From Janthinobacterium lividum (GTDB taxonomy: Bacteria; Pseudomonadota; Gammaproteobacteria; Burkholderiales; Burkholderiaceae_D): a DNA stretch of 64,000 bases. The translations under genes were made by a program, and so were the position numbers. Of this stretch, positions 25,141 through 33,083 are shown piece after piece (positions within the stretch are counted from its first letter, which is position 1; the number at the start of each line of letters is the position of its first letter). Below the pieces are notes generated by a model. It was not told the origin of the DNA, did not search any database, and saw only the letters and a list, made by a program, of their open reading frames with translations. The stretch covers positions 186,001-250,000 of the forward strand of contig NZ_JAAOLY010000009.1 of assembly GCF_011601275.1 (NCBI RefSeq), read 5' to 3'.

Positions 25141-25691
25141 TGAGCTATTGCCGGCGCGGCATGACGGCGGCCGCTTTGCTGCTGGCGTTGTCTGCCTGCT
25201 CCACGGCTCCCACGCCGGCCATGTACGCGCAGGAAACACCCAAGCTGGACTTGCAGCAGTACTTCAACGGCACGCTCGACGCCCATGGCATCTTCCAGGA
25301 CCGCTCCGGCAAGGTGGTCAAGCGTTTCACCGTCGTGATGCGGGCCAGCTGGGTGGGCGAGACGGGTACGCTGGACGAGGATTTCACGTATTCGGACGGC
25401 AGCAGACAACGCCGCATGTGGACCTTGCGCAAGACGGCGCCCGGACGCTTCATCGGTACCGCACCCGACGTAATAGGCGAGGCCGTCGGCGAAGTGGCCG
25501 GCAATGCGCTGCGCTGGCAATACGTGCTGGCGCTGCCCGTCGATGGCACGGTCTATCACGTCGACTTCGAGGACTGGATGTTCCTGATGGATGACAAGGT
25601 CATGCTCAACCGCGCCGCCATGAGCAAGTTCGGCTTCAGCCTGGGCGCCGTCACCTTATCGTTCAGCAAGCGTCCACAGGCGGCCCCATGA
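25131..25691 (+). CDS. DUF3833 lipoprotein
   Basis: 186 residues; signal with lipobox LSACS, so a lipoprotein. The body matches DUF3833: LDAHGIFQDRSGKVVKRF, DEDFTYSDGSRQRRMW and DFEDWMFLMDDKVMLNRA. This family is a regular member of Cfa/DUF1365 clusters, presumably handling a lipid in the periplasm; calycin-like fold suspected. Overlaps MFS by 10 bases and SDR by 4. Confidence 0.83.
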   Translation: MYLMSYCRRGMTAAALLLALSACSTAPTPAMYAQETPKLDLQQYFNGTLDAHGIFQDRSGKVVKRFTVVMRASWVGETGTLDEDFTYSDGSRQRRMWTLRKTAPGRFIGTAPDVIGEAVGEVAGNALRWQYVLALPVDGTVYHVDFEDWMFLMDDKVMLNRAAMSKFGFSLGAVTLSFSKRPQAAP

Positions 25692-26455
25692 ATCGCAAGA
25701 TCACCAACTGGGCCGGCAAGCACGTGTGGATCATCGGTGCTTCCAGCGGCATCGGCGCCGCGTGCGCCACCTTGCTGCTGGAGCAGGGCGCCAGCGTGGC
25801 CTTGTCGGCCCGCCATCGCGCCAGCCTGGAGCAGCTGTGCGAAGGGCAGCCGCTGGCGCAGGCATTGCCGCTCGATATCACCCAGCACGCGCAGCTGCGG
25901 GCCGTCTGCGCGCAATTGCAGCAGCAATGGACGCATATCGACTTGATACTGGTGGTCGCTGGCGGCTATCAGGCCATGCGCGCCGATAGCTTTGACCTCG
26001 AGGCGGCCCAGGGTTTGCTGGCCCTGAATGTGGGCGGCGTCTTCAATTGCCTGGAGCAAGCCTTGCCGTGGCTGTTGCGCCAGGGCGGCGGCGGCATCGG
26101 CATCGTCGCTTCGGTGGCCGGTTATGGCGGCTTGCCCAAGGCGCTCGCGTACGGCGCCAGCAAGGCAGCGCTGATCAACCTGACGGAGTCGCTGTATCTG
26201 GATTTGCATCCACGCGGGATTGATGTGTATCAAATCAACCCTGGTTTTGTCGCCACCCCCTTGACTGCAGACAACGATTTCACCATGCCGGCCCTGATGA
26301 CGGCGCGGGACGCGGCGGCCGCCATGCTCGACGGCATCGAGCGGGGCCAGTTCCACATCCACTTTCCCAAGCGCTTTACGAATACCCTGCGCTTGGCGCG
26401 GCTGTTGCCGTACCGCGCCTATTTTTGGCTGATCCGCAAGGTGACGGGCGTATGA
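25688..26455 (+). CDS. Short-chain dehydrogenase/reductase (SDR)
   Basis: 255 residues, classical SDR: cofactor motif GASSGIGAACA (about residues 17-27), active-site YGASKAA (Tyr about 156, Lys +4) with a serine in SVAGYGG upstream. NAD(P)(H) oxidoreductase, cytosolic. The substrate is expected to be a lipid intermediate from the same operon. ATGA overlap with the following gene. Confidence 0.87.
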   Translation: MNRKITNWAGKHVWIIGASSGIGAACATLLLEQGASVALSARHRASLEQLCEGQPLAQALPLDITQHAQLRAVCAQLQQQWTHIDLILVVAGGYQAMRADSFDLEAAQGLLALNVGGVFNCLEQALPWLLRQGGGGIGIVASVAGYGGLPKALAYGASKAALINLTESLYLDLHPRGIDVYQINPGFVATPLTADNDFTMPALMTARDAAAAMLDGIERGQFHIHFPKRFTNTLRLARLLPYRAYFWLIRKVTGV

Positions 26456-26907
26456 GCGCAAGCATGCCGGACACGGAACGCGTGGAGGAGGCGCTGGCGC
26501 GCCTGGTGGGGTTTTACGAGCACCTGAGCCTGGAAAGCCTGGCCCAGCTGGGCGCCGTGTATGCGCCAGATGCCCAGTTCAAGGACCCATTCAACGAGGT
26601 GGTGGGCCACGCCGCCATCCTGGCCATATTCGAGCACATGTTCGTGCAAGTCGATGCGCCCCGGTTTGTCGTGCTGGAAAGCCTTGGGCAGGGGCAGCAA
26701 GCATTCCTGACGTGGGAATTTCGCTTCCGCATGAAACGACTGGTATCTGGCGAACAGTGCATTCGTGGCGCAACCCATGTGCGCTTCGATACGCAGGGAC
26801 GGGTGGCCGTGCACCGCGATTATTGGGATGTGGCGGAAGAATTGTATGAAAAACTGCCGTTGTTGGGCGGTTTCATGCGCCTGCTGCGGCGTGCAAGCCA
26901 GCGTTAA
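26452..26907 (+). CDS. NTF2-like / SnoaL-fold protein
   Basis: 151 residues; alpha-plus-beta cone pattern (LVGFYEHLSLESLAQLGAVY, then APDAQFKDPFNEVVG, then FRFRMKRL and HYW-like strands), a nuclear transport factor 2 fold. Members of this fold act as isomerases, cyclases or ligand-binding proteins. Last gene of the module, with ATGA coupling to the SDR gene; no terminator hairpin is obvious after it. Confidence 0.8.
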   Translation: MSASMPDTERVEEALARLVGFYEHLSLESLAQLGAVYAPDAQFKDPFNEVVGHAAILAIFEHMFVQVDAPRFVVLESLGQGQQAFLTWEFRFRMKRLVSGEQCIRGATHVRFDTQGRVAVHRDYWDVAEELYEKLPLLGGFMRLLRRASQR

Positions 26908-27880
26908 GGTGGTTTCGCGATGCTTTTAAGCAAAAAATGCAAAAAGAAAAAGTAAATTCTATGAAATGGGGCAGGCGAAAACTTGATTTCGGTCAAAGTG
27001 TCGTTTTTTAGACACAAATATGTCAAAATATTGAGAAGGCAACATTGTAAGAAATTGTTTCAACTGATGCGCAATTTGCAAGCAAGAGTCGTCCTCATCC
27101 GTTCCAATCGGATAGTTGAAGAGTTGGCTGTAAAACATGGAAAACATTTCTATGTGAGCAATTTAAATTACCGGAAAGTCAGTAATTGTCTTGTTACTCT
27201 GCCTATTTTTCTGACGCGCGCGCCGACGTCGAAAATGGCGCCTACGCCCCTGAATAATGCGGCAACGCACCAAAATTGGGCGCAGTATTTCCCGTTTTTG
27301 GGCCTTCGGCAGCAAACATTGGCGATGCCGTGTATGCTTCGTTCCGTTTATCCATTATCGCCTGACAAACTGCGCGCTTTGTCGCGTAAATCTTGGCGGG
27401 CAAATGACGGGTAAAGCATGTTGACGTTTTAATCACTCGCCTGATACTGTTGCACTAATACAACGGGTGTCGACAAGGCATGCGCTATGATGGAATGGTC
27501 AATCAGGCCAATGCATTGGTTGGCAAGGGGCACTGGCTCTGTCGCGTAGTACGGTTGGCGATGGTCGGGATGCCTGAAAAAGCCCTCGGCCTGGTACCGG
27601 AAGTAACATGTTGGAACTTGATGGAATGTGAAACGGTCGTTATAGTGCCGCTTCCGGTGCCGTTTGAGCACCGAACCGGCGCACGAATGACGGTCGTTAT
27701 GCAGCCTTCAAGCTTATCGGTGCAATAGCGTGCCGATACCGATATGAATGTTCCCCTGACCGGAACAGCAATGTGGCAGGTGGAGACCTTGCCCTCACTC
27801 ATAAAAAGCGCTCTGCTAGAGCGCAGCTCGAGATGCATAGGCTGTATTACTTTTTGCTTCAAAAATTAAAGGAAATCGCA
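26908..27880. other. Low-GC intergenic region upstream of the porin
   Basis: 973 bases with no convincing gene and clearly lower GC than the flanking genes, mostly in 26908-27220. It contains an FNR/Anr-like site TTGAT-ttcg-GTCAA at 26983-26996, a repeated 11-mer ACGGTCGTTAT (27633-27643 and 27690-27700), and a perfect 7-bp hairpin at 27808-27824 in the porin leader. An open frame at 27480-27728 (82 codons, ATG start) reads without homology I recognise. Likely holds the porin control region and possibly a small RNA. Confidence 0.5.
27808..27824 (+). promoter_or_regulatory. Leader hairpin upstream of the porin
   Basis: GCGCTCT-gct-AGAGCGC, perfect 7-bp stem, about 56 bases before the porin ATG. 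Highly expressed porin messages often carry stabilising or sRNA-targeted leader structures; the role here is inferred. Confidence 0.4.
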
Positions 27881-28960
27881 ATGAAAAAAACTCTGATCAC
27901 CCTGGCAGTTCTGGCAGCAGCCACTGGCGTAGCCCAAGCTCAATCGAGCGTTGTTATCTACGGTACCGTTGACGCTGGTTTCGTCAGCGAGCGCGGCGGT
28001 GTTAACGGCAACGTTAACAAAATCGACAGCGGCATTGCTTCGGCTTCCCGTATCGGCTTCAAAGGCACCGAAGATCTGGGCAGCGGCCTGTCGGCACTGT
28101 TCGTTCTGGAATCGGGCTTCGGCGTTGACAACGGTCAACAAGATGTTGCAGGTACCTTGTTCAATCGTCAAGCTTACGTTGGTCTGAGCAGCAAAACGGC
28201 TGGTACCGTAACCCTGGGTCGTCAATACACCCCTTGGTACAACACCCTGTCGAAAGTTGCTGATCCATTCGCAGCTGGCTACGCTGGTTCCGCTAAAAAC
28301 TTGTTCCCAGCGAACACGACCCGCACCAGCAACACCGTGCTGTACACCTCGCCTAACTTCAACGGCTTCGATGCTGACGTTGCTTACAGCACCGCCAACA
28401 ACGGCCAAGAGAGCCTGGTATCCAGCAAAATCGGTCGCCAAATGGGCGCGTCGGTTGGCTACGCTAACGGTCCTCTGAATGCACGTCTGGCTTACAACAC
28501 CACCAGCAACGAAACCGCCATCAGCGATGCTGGCAGCGCACGTAACTGGTTGGCTGCAGCTAACTACGACTTCGCAGTTGCGAAAGCGTATGTTGCATAC
28601 GGCGTCAACAAAGGTGCTAACAGCTCGCTGCGTAACAACGGTAACGTCAATGCGTTCAACTACGTTTCGGCCGCTACCAGCGACGACAGCACCACCGCCC
28701 TGATCGGCGCAACGGTACCAGTTGGTCCAGCCGGCACCGTGATGGCTTCGATCATCCACGTGAACGACAAATCGGGCCTGAACGCCGATGCTAACCAGTT
28801 CGCACTGGGCTACTCGTACGCTCTGTCGAAGCGCACCAGCACCTACGCTTCGTACGCCAAGATCTCGAACAAAAACAACGCTGGTTACACTGTTGGCAAC
28901 AACAGCAACGCCGGTACGGGCGACAAAGCCTTCAACGTTGGCGTTCGTCACTCGTTCTAA
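27881..28960 (+). CDS. General porin (Gram-negative, Burkholderiales type)
   Basis: 359 residues. Signal peptide MKKTLITLAVLAAATGVAQA, then QSSVVIYGTVDAGF, the usual first strand of betaproteobacterial trimeric porins. RIGFKGTEDLGSGL and the TLGRQYTPWYN strand follow, and the protein ends in RHSF, the C-terminal aromatic needed for outer-membrane insertion by Bam. Codon use (GCT, GTT, GGT) is unlike the surrounding GC3-rich genes and marks very high expression. Ribosome site AAAGGAAA. Tandem terminators follow. Confidence 0.93.
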   Translation: MKKTLITLAVLAAATGVAQAQSSVVIYGTVDAGFVSERGGVNGNVNKIDSGIASASRIGFKGTEDLGSGLSALFVLESGFGVDNGQQDVAGTLFNRQAYVGLSSKTAGTVTLGRQYTPWYNTLSKVADPFAAGYAGSAKNLFPANTTRTSNTVLYTSPNFNGFDADVAYSTANNGQESLVSSKIGRQMGASVGYANGPLNARLAYNTTSNETAISDAGSARNWLAAANYDFAVAKAYVAYGVNKGANSSLRNNGNVNAFNYVSAATSDDSTTALIGATVPVGPAGTVMASIIHVNDKSGLNADANQFALGYSYALSKRTSTYASYAKISNKNNAGYTVGNNSNAGTGDKAFNVGVRHSF

Positions 28961-28989
28961 TATTCGCGCAAGCGAAGCTTAGTACCGCT

Positions 28990-29060
28990 GCCAGCATCCC
29001 TTCGGGGATGCTGGCAAGCAAGGAAACGCGTCTCCAGGCTAGTCCTGGCGGCGCGTTTTT
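28990..29060 (+). terminator. Tandem stem-loops terminating the porin message
   Basis: First hairpin GCCAGCATCCC-ttcg-GGGATGCTGGC (28990-29015) has a C(UUCG)G tetraloop but no T-run. Second, ACGCG/CGCGT enclosing CCAGG-ctagt-CCTGG (29026-29056), runs into TTTTT and is the actual terminator. Confidence 0.75.
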
Positions 29061-29068
29061 GCATTGGC

Positions 29069-29089
29069 GGCGCCAGTTATAATGGCGCC
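29069..29089 (+). promoter_or_regulatory. -10 element inside an inverted repeat
   Basis: TATAAT at 29078-29083 lies within GGCGCCA-gttataa-TGGCGCC (29069-29089). The -35 is poor. The repeat could be an operator; because GGCGCC is itself a palindrome and the genome is GC-rich, chance is possible. Confidence 0.4.
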
Positions 29090-29111
29090 GTTACTCAAGT
29101 AAAGGAATGCC

Positions 29112-29654
29112 ATGTATTCATTCACATCGCCGCGCCTGGCCGCCATGCTGGCTGCGCTGCTGCTCGCTGGCGCCACGGGCGCCGCTGCCGCTGCCGTGAA
29201 GGGCAAGAAACCGGCTGGACTGGAGCGCTATGGCGTGGCCGTCTATTCCGACCTGTGCCTGCAAAAGGATAGCGGCGAAATCGGCGGCCAGCGCGTCACC
29301 TTGCACCGCTTTGCCGAGGCCGATTCCGTCATCTATGAATTCACGGCAGGCGCCCTGAGCTGGCCTATCGTGGCCAACGACGTCAACCTGGACGCCGCCA
29401 CGGGCGTTTTCGACTTCACCATTGCCGGCGCCGACAGCGAAGAGCGCACCATCGTCGGCAAGTTTTCCAAGGATGGGCAAACCCTGACCCTGGAAGGCGA
29501 TTACTGCGGCGGCAACGTGCGCATGCCCATGAAATTGAGCCGTGTGCGCGATTTCGGCCGCCCCCTGAAAAACTGCACGCCATGCCCGCCGATGCCCCAA
29601 GCGCCGGCCGAGGCAGTGCCTGCCGAGGAAAGCGCGCCGGTGCCCGCGGCCTGA
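29112..29654 (+). CDS. Hypothetical periplasmic protein
   Basis: 180 residues with a signal peptide (about 1-26, LLLAGATGAAAAA). The mature part is beta-rich with two cysteine-containing features (SDLCLQKD, GDYCGG) and a CTPCPPMP motif followed by a proline/alanine/glutamate tail, a likely unstructured or wall-spanning end. Family not recognised. Has its own promoter and terminator. Confidence 0.65.
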   Translation: MYSFTSPRLAAMLAALLLAGATGAAAAAVKGKKPAGLERYGVAVYSDLCLQKDSGEIGGQRVTLHRFAEADSVIYEFTAGALSWPIVANDVNLDAATGVFDFTIAGADSEERTIVGKFSKDGQTLTLEGDYCGGNVRMPMKLSRVRDFGRPLKNCTPCPPMPQAPAEAVPAEESAPVPAA

Positions 29655-29676
29655 GCGATTACCGCCGTCAAAAAGA

Positions 29677-29706
29677 AAAAGGCCCGGTATCGACCGGGCC
29701 TTTGTT
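29677..29706. terminator. Bidirectional rho-independent terminator
   Basis: AAGGCCCGGT-atcg-ACCGGGCCTTTG stem-loop (core 29681-29700) with A-run on the left and T-rich right side, between convergent genes. Confidence 0.88.
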
Positions 29707-29727
29707 ATTTGCAGCGTTGCAAGGGGC

Positions 29728-31431
29728 TTATTTGACCGCTTGCGCCTTTTCCGCCGTGGCGCGGATGGTGGCGAGTGTTGCGTTCGGCGTGATCAGGTTG
29801 CCGTCATAGCGCAGCTCGATCAGGGCCGGCAAGTTGTGCGCCTTGGCGTGCGTCAGCGCCCGTTGCAGTGCAGGGGCGAACTCTTCCGTCGTATTCACCA
29901 CTTCGCCTTGTGCGCCGTACGCCTGCGCCAGCGCCGCGAAATCCGGGTTGTGCAGGGTCGTGCCCGACACGCGGCCCGGATAATCGCGCTCCTGGTGCAT
30001 GCGGATGGTGCCGAACATCTGGTTATTGAAGACGATGATGACCACGCCCGCCTGGTATTGCACGGCCGTGGCCAGTTCTTGGCCATTCATCATGTATTCG
30101 CCGTCGCCGGCAAAAGTGATCACGGTGCGTTCCGGATGCACGATCTTGGCCGCCACGCCGGACGGCACGCCGTAGCCCATGGCGCCGTTCGTTGGCGCCA
30201 GCTGGGTGCGCATGCCGCCGTAGCGGTAGAAGCGGTGCGCCCACGAGGCGTAGTTGCCGGCGCCGTTCGTCAGGATCGTGTCGGCCGGCACTTGCGCCAT
30301 GATCTCCTGCGTTACCTGCCACAGGTCCAGCGGCGCCTGGCCATCCTGGAAGATGGGCGGGCGCTCCTGGTAGGCGGCCAGTTCGGCCTTGGCTTCGGCC
30401 GGTGTATGTTTCCATGTGGAAGCGTCGACGGGGGTCATGGCGGCCAGCATGGCGCACACTTGCGGCATGCCGCTGTTGATCATCAGTTCAGCCTGGTAGA
30501 CGCTGCCCAGTTCCTCGGCATCCGTATGGATGTGCACGAGGCGCTGGCGCGGCACGGGCGAGTCGAACAGCGTGTAGCCGCCTGTCGTCATTTCGCCCAG
30601 GCGCGGGCCGATGGCGATGACCAGGTCGGCATTTTTCACGCGCGCGGCCAGTTTCGGGTTGATGCCGATGCCGACGTCGCCGATGTAGTTCGGGTGTGCA
30701 TTGTCGAGCAAGTCCTGGAAGCGGAAGGCGCAGGCGACGGGCAGGTGGTTGCTTTCCGCGAACTGCTGCAGGTCGGCGCACGCTTGCGGCGTCCAGGTGG
30801 TGCCGCCGAGCAAGACCAGCGGCTGCTTCGCGGCCGCCAGCATGGCGCGCAGCTGCTGCAGCTGGGCGTCGGACGGCGCCGCCTGCACCGGCTGGTAGGC
30901 GCGCGTGTCGGCGACAGTCGCCATGGAGATCAGCATGTCTTCGGGCAAGGCCAGCACGACGGGGCCGGGACGCCCGCTGGTGGCCACCTGGAAGGCGCGC
31001 GCCAGGTATTCGGGAATGCGCTCGGCGCGGTCGATCTGCGCCACCCACTTGGCCATCTGGCCATACATGCGGCGGTAGTCGATTTCCTGGAACGCTTCGC
31101 GGTCGACGAAATCATTGCCCACCTGGCCGATGAACAGGATCATCGGGGTCGAGTCCTGGTAGGCCGTGTGCACGCCGATCGAGGCGTTGGTGGCGCCCGG
31201 CCCGCGCGTGACGAAACAGATGCCCGGCTTGCCCGTCAGCTTGCCGTAGGCTTCGGCCATGAAGGCGGCGCCGCCTTCCTGGCGGTTGATGATGAAGCGG
31301 ATGCCCGAGTCGTGCAGGGCGTCGAGCACGTCCAGGTAGCTTTCGCCAGGCACGCCAAAGGCGGTGTCGACACCGTGGATCTGCAGGGCATCGACCAGGA
31401 TCTGGCCGCCGGTACGGGATTGTTGCGTCAT
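29728..31431 (-). CDS. Thiamine-diphosphate-dependent enzyme, acetolactate-synthase-like
   Basis: 567 residues from the ATG at 31431; the upstream in-frame ATG at 31500 adds a leader unlike the family. Three-domain ThDP enzyme: N-terminal PYR domain with catalytic Glu in NRQEGGAAFMAEAYGK, central NAD/FAD-like domain, and C-terminal PP domain with the ThDP/Mg motif GDGEYMMNGQELATAVQYQ ending IVFNN. The motif set is that of the acetolactate synthase/benzoylformate decarboxylase superfamily. No small regulatory subunit gene is adjacent, so biosynthetic IlvB is unlikely; a catabolic decarboxylase or carboligase is more probable. Substrate not determinable by eye. Confidence 0.88.
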   Translation of the reverse strand: MTQQSRTGGQILVDALQIHGVDTAFGVPGESYLDVLDALHDSGIRFIINRQEGGAAFMAEAYGKLTGKPGICFVTRGPGATNASIGVHTAYQDSTPMILFIGQVGNDFVDREAFQEIDYRRMYGQMAKWVAQIDRAERIPEYLARAFQVATSGRPGPVVLALPEDMLISMATVADTRAYQPVQAAPSDAQLQQLRAMLAAAKQPLVLLGGTTWTPQACADLQQFAESNHLPVACAFRFQDLLDNAHPNYIGDVGIGINPKLAARVKNADLVIAIGPRLGEMTTGGYTLFDSPVPRQRLVHIHTDAEELGSVYQAELMINSGMPQVCAMLAAMTPVDASTWKHTPAEAKAELAAYQERPPIFQDGQAPLDLWQVTQEIMAQVPADTILTNGAGNYASWAHRFYRYGGMRTQLAPTNGAMGYGVPSGVAAKIVHPERTVITFAGDGEYMMNGQELATAVQYQAGVVIIVFNNQMFGTIRMHQERDYPGRVSGTTLHNPDFAALAQAYGAQGEVVNTTEEFAPALQRALTHAKAHNLPALIELRYDGNLITPNATLATIRATAEKAQAVK

Positions 31432-31591
31432 GTTCGGCTCTTTATATTCTAGTGGGTGGCAAAGAAATGGGGCAAGCGGTGCGCATGCGCCTGCATGCAA
31501 GCAGCTTGCCTCATTCTATGTGAGCCGATTTGGCCCGGCTTTTGAAATGGCGACACCGAATTACACAATCCCCCGGCTGATGTGGCGCGCT

Positions 31592-31622
31592 TTTGCAGAA
31601 ACATGCTGCGGCGCGGTACAAT
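31592..31622 (+). promoter_or_regulatory. rnpB promoter
   Basis: TTTGCA at 31592-31597 and TACAAT at 31617-31622 (19-base spacer; shifting the -35 by one base gives 18). Transcription would start six or seven bases later, at the first base of the RNase P RNA. Confidence 0.6.
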
Positions 31623-31628
31623 GGCGGG

Positions 31629-31983
31629 TGAAGCAGGCCAGACAGTCGCTGGCCGGTGCAGCAATGCGCTGGCGGGAGGAAGGTCCGGACTCCATAGAGC
31701 GGGGTGACGGTTAACGGCCGTCCGCTGAAAGCCGCAAGCGCAGTTAGCCCATGGTATAAGGCGAGGAATAGGGCCACAGAGACGAGCGTATTAAGTTACG
31801 GTGAAACGCGGTAACCTCCACCTGGTGCAATTTCAAATAGGCACGCGATGATGCTGCTCGCGGAGCGTGCGGGTAGAAAGCTTGAGCGCCCGAGTAATCT
31901 GGCGCCTAGAGGAATGACTGTCATAGCGCCAACCTGCAAGGGAAGGCGCCGTAACAAAATCCGGCCTACCGGCCTGCTTCACT
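31629..31983 (+). ncRNA. rnpB: RNase P RNA, bacterial class A
   Basis: About 355 bases. The 5' end (AAGCAGGCCAGACAGTCGC) pairs with the 3' end (GGCCTGCTTCAC) to form P1/P2. The conserved P4 5' strand region GAGGAAGGTCCGGACTCC, the CR IV-like AGTAATCTGGCGCC, and the late GACAG-type and ACAAAATCCGG motifs are present in the expected order. It is the catalytic subunit that matures tRNA 5' ends. Confidence 0.95.
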
Positions 31984-32052
31984 TGAATTCCTGTTCCCTG
32001 GCTTGCCAGGGAGTATCTTGACCGCAGCGGTTTACCTGCTGCGCGCCAAGCA

Positions 32053-32079
32053 AAAGCCCCCGCGAAGGGGCTTTTTTTG
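32053..32079 (+). terminator. Terminator downstream of rnpB
   Basis: AAGCCCC-cgcga-GGGGCTTTTTTT stem-loop with a seven-T tail. Confidence 0.9.
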
Positions 32080-32522
32080 TATCTAAAAATAGTGCAGCGA
32101 GGATAAAGTTGTATAGACAATTAAAAGTGAACAATTGGTTAAAGTTTCTTGCTTCCAATTAATTGCTGCATTGCAAAAATAGTTTTCCTGCGTCAGGCCA
32201 GCCCCGGAAAACAGGGCCGATACGCGCCATCGACGATTATTTTTTGCTTTAAACCAAGTCTTTCAGTGCCGCTGATTGCTGTTGTGCCTGGATGACGAAA
32301 TTATTGTCATGTGTCAACTAACTGTAAAAAATTCAATTATTTGATTTCGTTTTTTTCGATGTTTACGGTAGGAAAACACATGTGTGCAGATGAGGTAGCA
32401 CATTCACTATCTTTCATAAGTATCTAATTTATCGATATATTTTTATTTGAGACTCCTTCAACGATATGCGCTAAGTCCTTAATTTCATTAATAAAATTCC
32501 TGTTTTGCCAATCGGAAACCGC

Positions 32523-32585
32523 TTGACCACTATCTTTGCTTCCTCTAAAGTGGGCAACTGTGTGAAAAAGTGTGTTTTTGTGGGA
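32523..32585 (+). promoter_or_regulatory. dcw-cluster promoter with MraZ-box repeats
   Basis: TTGACC (32523-32528), 17-base spacer, TAAAGT (32546-32551). Four pentamers at exact 10-base intervals follow: TGGGC 32551, TGTGA 32561, TGTGT 32571, TGGGA 32581. MraZ of E. coli binds TGGGN repeats separated by 5 bases, so this is very probably the autoregulatory MraZ operator; the two middle units carry T in place of the central G. Confidence 0.8.
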
Positions 32586-32645
32586 AATTTTCCCTTTTTA
32601 TCGTGATGCGCAAGCGTCGCAAGCCAAGCTCAAAAAAGGTCTTCC

Positions 32646-33074
32646 GTGTTTCAAGGCGCGTCCGCAATCAATCTCGATGCCAAAGGCAGGATGTCTATCC
32701 CTGCCAAGCACCGTGACGCGCTGGCGATTCAATGCGAAGGCCGTTTGACCCTGACCAAACACCCCGATGGCTGCCTGCTGTTTTTCCCCCGTCCCGTGTG
32801 GGAAAGCCACCGCCAGCAAATCGCCGCCTGGCCCATGTCGGCGCGCGCCTGGCAGCGCATCTTCCTCGGCAACGCCGTCGACGTCGAGCTGGACTCGGCC
32901 GGCCGCGTGCTGATCTCGCCCGAATTGCGCAACGCCGTCGGGCTGGCGCGCGAAGTGATGATGATCGGCATGGGCAGCCACTTTGAAATATGGGATGCCG
33001 CCAAATTGGCCGACAAAGAACAGCAGGCGATCGATGCCGGCACCCCCGATGTACTTTCCAATTTTTCTTTCTAA
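32646..33074 (+). CDS. mraZ: Transcriptional regulator MraZ
   Basis: 142 residues, GTG start with AAGG upstream. Two SpoVT/AbrB-like repeats: N-terminal [17 protein letters not shown] and C-terminal [18 protein letters not shown], each with the family DxxGRxxxP-type core. MraZ forms a ring and represses its own dcw operon by binding TGGGN repeats, which are visible 60-95 bases upstream. First gene of the cluster. Confidence 0.96.
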   Translation: MFQGASAINLDAKGRMSIPAKHRDALAIQCEGRLTLTKHPDGCLLFFPRPVWESHRQQIAAWPMSARAWQRIFLGNAVDVELDSAGRVLISPELRNAVGLAREVMMIGMGSHFEIWDAAKLADKEQQAIDAGTPDVLSNFSF

Positions 33075-33083
33075 GGCTCCGTA

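Larger units (their letters stand above)
31984..32645. other. AT-rich intergenic region between rnpB and mraZ
   Basis: 662 bases without a gene. It begins with a hairpin TCCCTGG-cttg-CCAGGGA (31995-32012) and the rnpB terminator, then about 450 bases of unusually AT-rich DNA (32080-32520), and ends with the mraZ promoter/operator. I see no open frame of note in the AT-rich part; it could bind nucleoid proteins or contain a small RNA. Confidence 0.6.

Noticed and set aside
26983..27414. 143-codon open frame starting with TTG in the porin leader
   Set aside because: TTG start inside the FNR-like site, low-GC codon pattern, no ribosome site, no family. Treated as non-coding.
27633..27700. CRISPR-like or tandem repeat in the porin leader
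   Set aside because: Only two copies of an 11-mer, 57 bases apart; too short and too few for an array.
29740..31452. 570-codon plus-strand open frame opposite the ThDP enzyme gene
   Set aside because: Antisense shadow of a clear enzyme gene, no ribosome site and no recognisable domain.
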